Assembly: GCA_000997405.1 (NCBI GenBank)
Contig: LCBU01000051.1
Span: forward strand, 1 to 5,477
Source of the DNA: Candidatus Woesebacteria bacterium GW2011_GWA1_41_7
GTDB lineage: Bacteria > Patescibacteriota > Microgenomatia > UBA8517
Direction: 5' to 3'
Length of the DNA: 5,477 nt
Shown: positions 4,818 through 5,477 of the stretch, in pieces
Numbering within the stretch: the stretch's first letter is position 1
How the letters are laid out: every line of letters begins with the position of its first letter
Program-made: the position numbers and the translations under genes
Notes under the pieces: model-generated
Databases searched by the model: none
What the model was told of the DNA's origin: nothing
Seen by the model: only the letters and a program-made list of their open reading frames with translations

Positions 4818-5477
4818 TTAGCCGGTAGCCTTTTCCAGGATTTCTTTGGATAAAGCCTTTGTAAATTCCTCAATATCTTTACTTCCCAAATCTTCACCAT
4901 CTCTTTTCCTGACAGAGACGGAATTTGAGTCTTTTTCCTTGTCCCCGACGATAAACATATAGGCCACCTTTTCGCTTTGAGCGTTTCTGATTTTTGCTCC
5001 CAAAGTGTCATTTTTATCATCGACTTCAACTCTAATCTTAGCTTTTGCAAGGACCTCAGAAATCTTTTTAGCGTATTCAAGATGTCTTTCAGCAATCGGC
5101 AAGACTTTAACCTGAACAGGAGTTAGCCAGGTTGGGAAATTTCCACGGTATTTTTCGATCAGGAAAGCCATGGTGCGCTCAATGGCGCCGATTGAAGCTC
5201 TGTGAATAACGACAGGCTCAACCTCTTTTCCCTTTTCGTCGATATATTTTAGTTCGAAACGTTTAGGCATTACAAAATCGTACTGAACCGTGAAGGCGGT
5301 TTCTTCCTGGCCGTTAATTTTTTTAATCTGGACATCTATCTTAGGTCCGTAAAAAGCTGCTTCGCCTTCGGCCTCATAATAAGGAGCGTCAACTTCTTTA
5401 AGGACTTTTCGCAGTACTTCCTCTGCAAAATCCCAGGCCGTATCGTCTTTATAGTATTTCTTTTCATCTTTCCTATC
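4818..5477 (-). CDS. thrS: Threonyl-tRNA synthetase, C-terminal 219 residues (5' end outside window)
   Basis: This class II synthetase charges tRNA-Thr in the cytoplasm. The frame is open from the window edge to the TAA at 4818-4820, so the gene starts beyond 5477 and the ATG at 5268-5270 is internal. Fragment residues 32-48 hold the end of the catalytic core (PYYEAEGEAAFYGPKID). EPVVIHRASIGAIERTMAFL (86-105) is motif 3. Its His92 corresponds to the zinc-ligand His511 of E. coli ThrRS and its Arg101 to the motif 3 Arg520. Residues about 112-219 are the anticodon-binding domain (PVQVKVLPIAERHLEYAKKI, DTLGAKIRNAQSEKVAYMFI, VGDKE, VSVRKRDGEDLG). The N-terminal TGS and editing domains, if present, lie outside the window. 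It is followed after 54 nt by infC, with no terminator visible between them, so read-through is likely. Confidence 0.97.
   Translation of the reverse strand, partial: DRKDEKKYYKDDTAWDFAEEVLRKVLKEVDAPYYEAEGEAAFYGPKIDVQIKKINGQEETAFTVQYDFVMPKRFELKYIDEKGKEVEPVVIHRASIGAIERTMAFLIEKYRGNFPTWLTPVQVKVLPIAERHLEYAKKISEVLAKAKIRVEVDDKNDTLGAKIRNAQSEKVAYMFIVGDKEKDSNSVSVRKRDGEDLGSKDIEEFTKALSKEILEKATG

Noticed and set aside
4411..4821. Open frame of 136 codons on the plus strand opposite infC
   Set aside because: It lies wholly antisense to infC and the thrS-infC gap, and its hydrophobic, Phe/Leu/Ser-rich composition is what the complement of a Lys-rich gene gives. There is no independent start signal or recognisable domain.
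4772..5095. Open frame of 107 codons on the minus strand in another frame over the thrS 3' end
   Set aside because: The thrS frame here carries unmistakable motif 3 and anticodon-domain sequence. The alternative frame has no recognisable protein features.
5268..5270. ATG at this point as the start of thrS or of a separate anticodon-binding protein
   Set aside because: The frame stays open to the window edge and translates into catalytic-core ThrRS sequence (GEAAFYGPKID), so the ATG is internal.
1..5477. CRISPR array, tRNA or rRNA gene, insertion sequence or phage element
   Set aside because: No regularly spaced repeats, no tRNA-like cloverleaf or rRNA sequence, and no transposase or integrase coding region were seen. 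The window is nearly filled by housekeeping genes.

Overview
The window is about 5.5 kb of moderately AT-rich, very gene-dense bacterial DNA. Nearly all of it is one leftward (minus-strand) translation operon. In transcription order it holds the 3' part of thrS (threonyl-tRNA synthetase), infC (translation initiation factor IF3), rpmI (ribosomal protein L35), rplT (ribosomal protein L20), pheS and pheT (phenylalanyl-tRNA synthetase alpha and beta). This is the gene order known from Escherichia coli and many other bacteria. The first 438 bases carry, on the plus strand, the C-terminal tail of an extracellular protein that looks like a penicillin-binding protein. It converges on pheT and overlaps it by 11 bp.

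Several traits suggest a small-genome lineage such as the Candidate Phyla Radiation (Patescibacteria, perhaps Microgenomates). Gene spacings are 1 to 3 nt, Shine-Dalgarno sequences are largely absent, PheT is compact and lacks its N-terminal EMAP/OB tRNA-binding domain, PheS carries a Cys4 insertion, and the penicillin-binding protein tail is of the 'RWQEGI..W' plus Ig-like type. The placement is inferred from style; there is no marker gene that proves it.

Layout from right to left: thrS (4818-5477, cut by the window edge); a 54-nt gap with a good sigma70-like promoter and a perfect TATAAT box very close to a non-ATG infC start; infC (4182-4763); rpmI (3956-4180) and rplT (3575-3952) packed 1 and 3 nt apart; a 137-nt gap (3438-3574) with a Rho-independent terminator, a competing antiterminator hairpin, a tandem direct repeat and a possible pheS promoter; pheS (2412-3437); pheT (428-2410), 1 nt after pheS; and the convergent plus-strand gene (1-438).

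The genes together serve translation: two tRNA synthetases, an initiation factor and two large-subunit proteins. The most interesting signal is at the rplT/pheS junction. Four RNA segments there can form the mutually exclusive 1:2, 2:3 and 3:4 hairpins of a classical attenuator, and two Phe codons sit just upstream in the tail of rplT. This suggests that the end of the L20 coding region itself acts as the leader peptide controlling pheST. E. coli places a separate pheM leader at the same junction. A second point of interest is a GC-rich, hairpin-forming segment in pheT that replaces a normally conserved motif of the B3/B4 domain.
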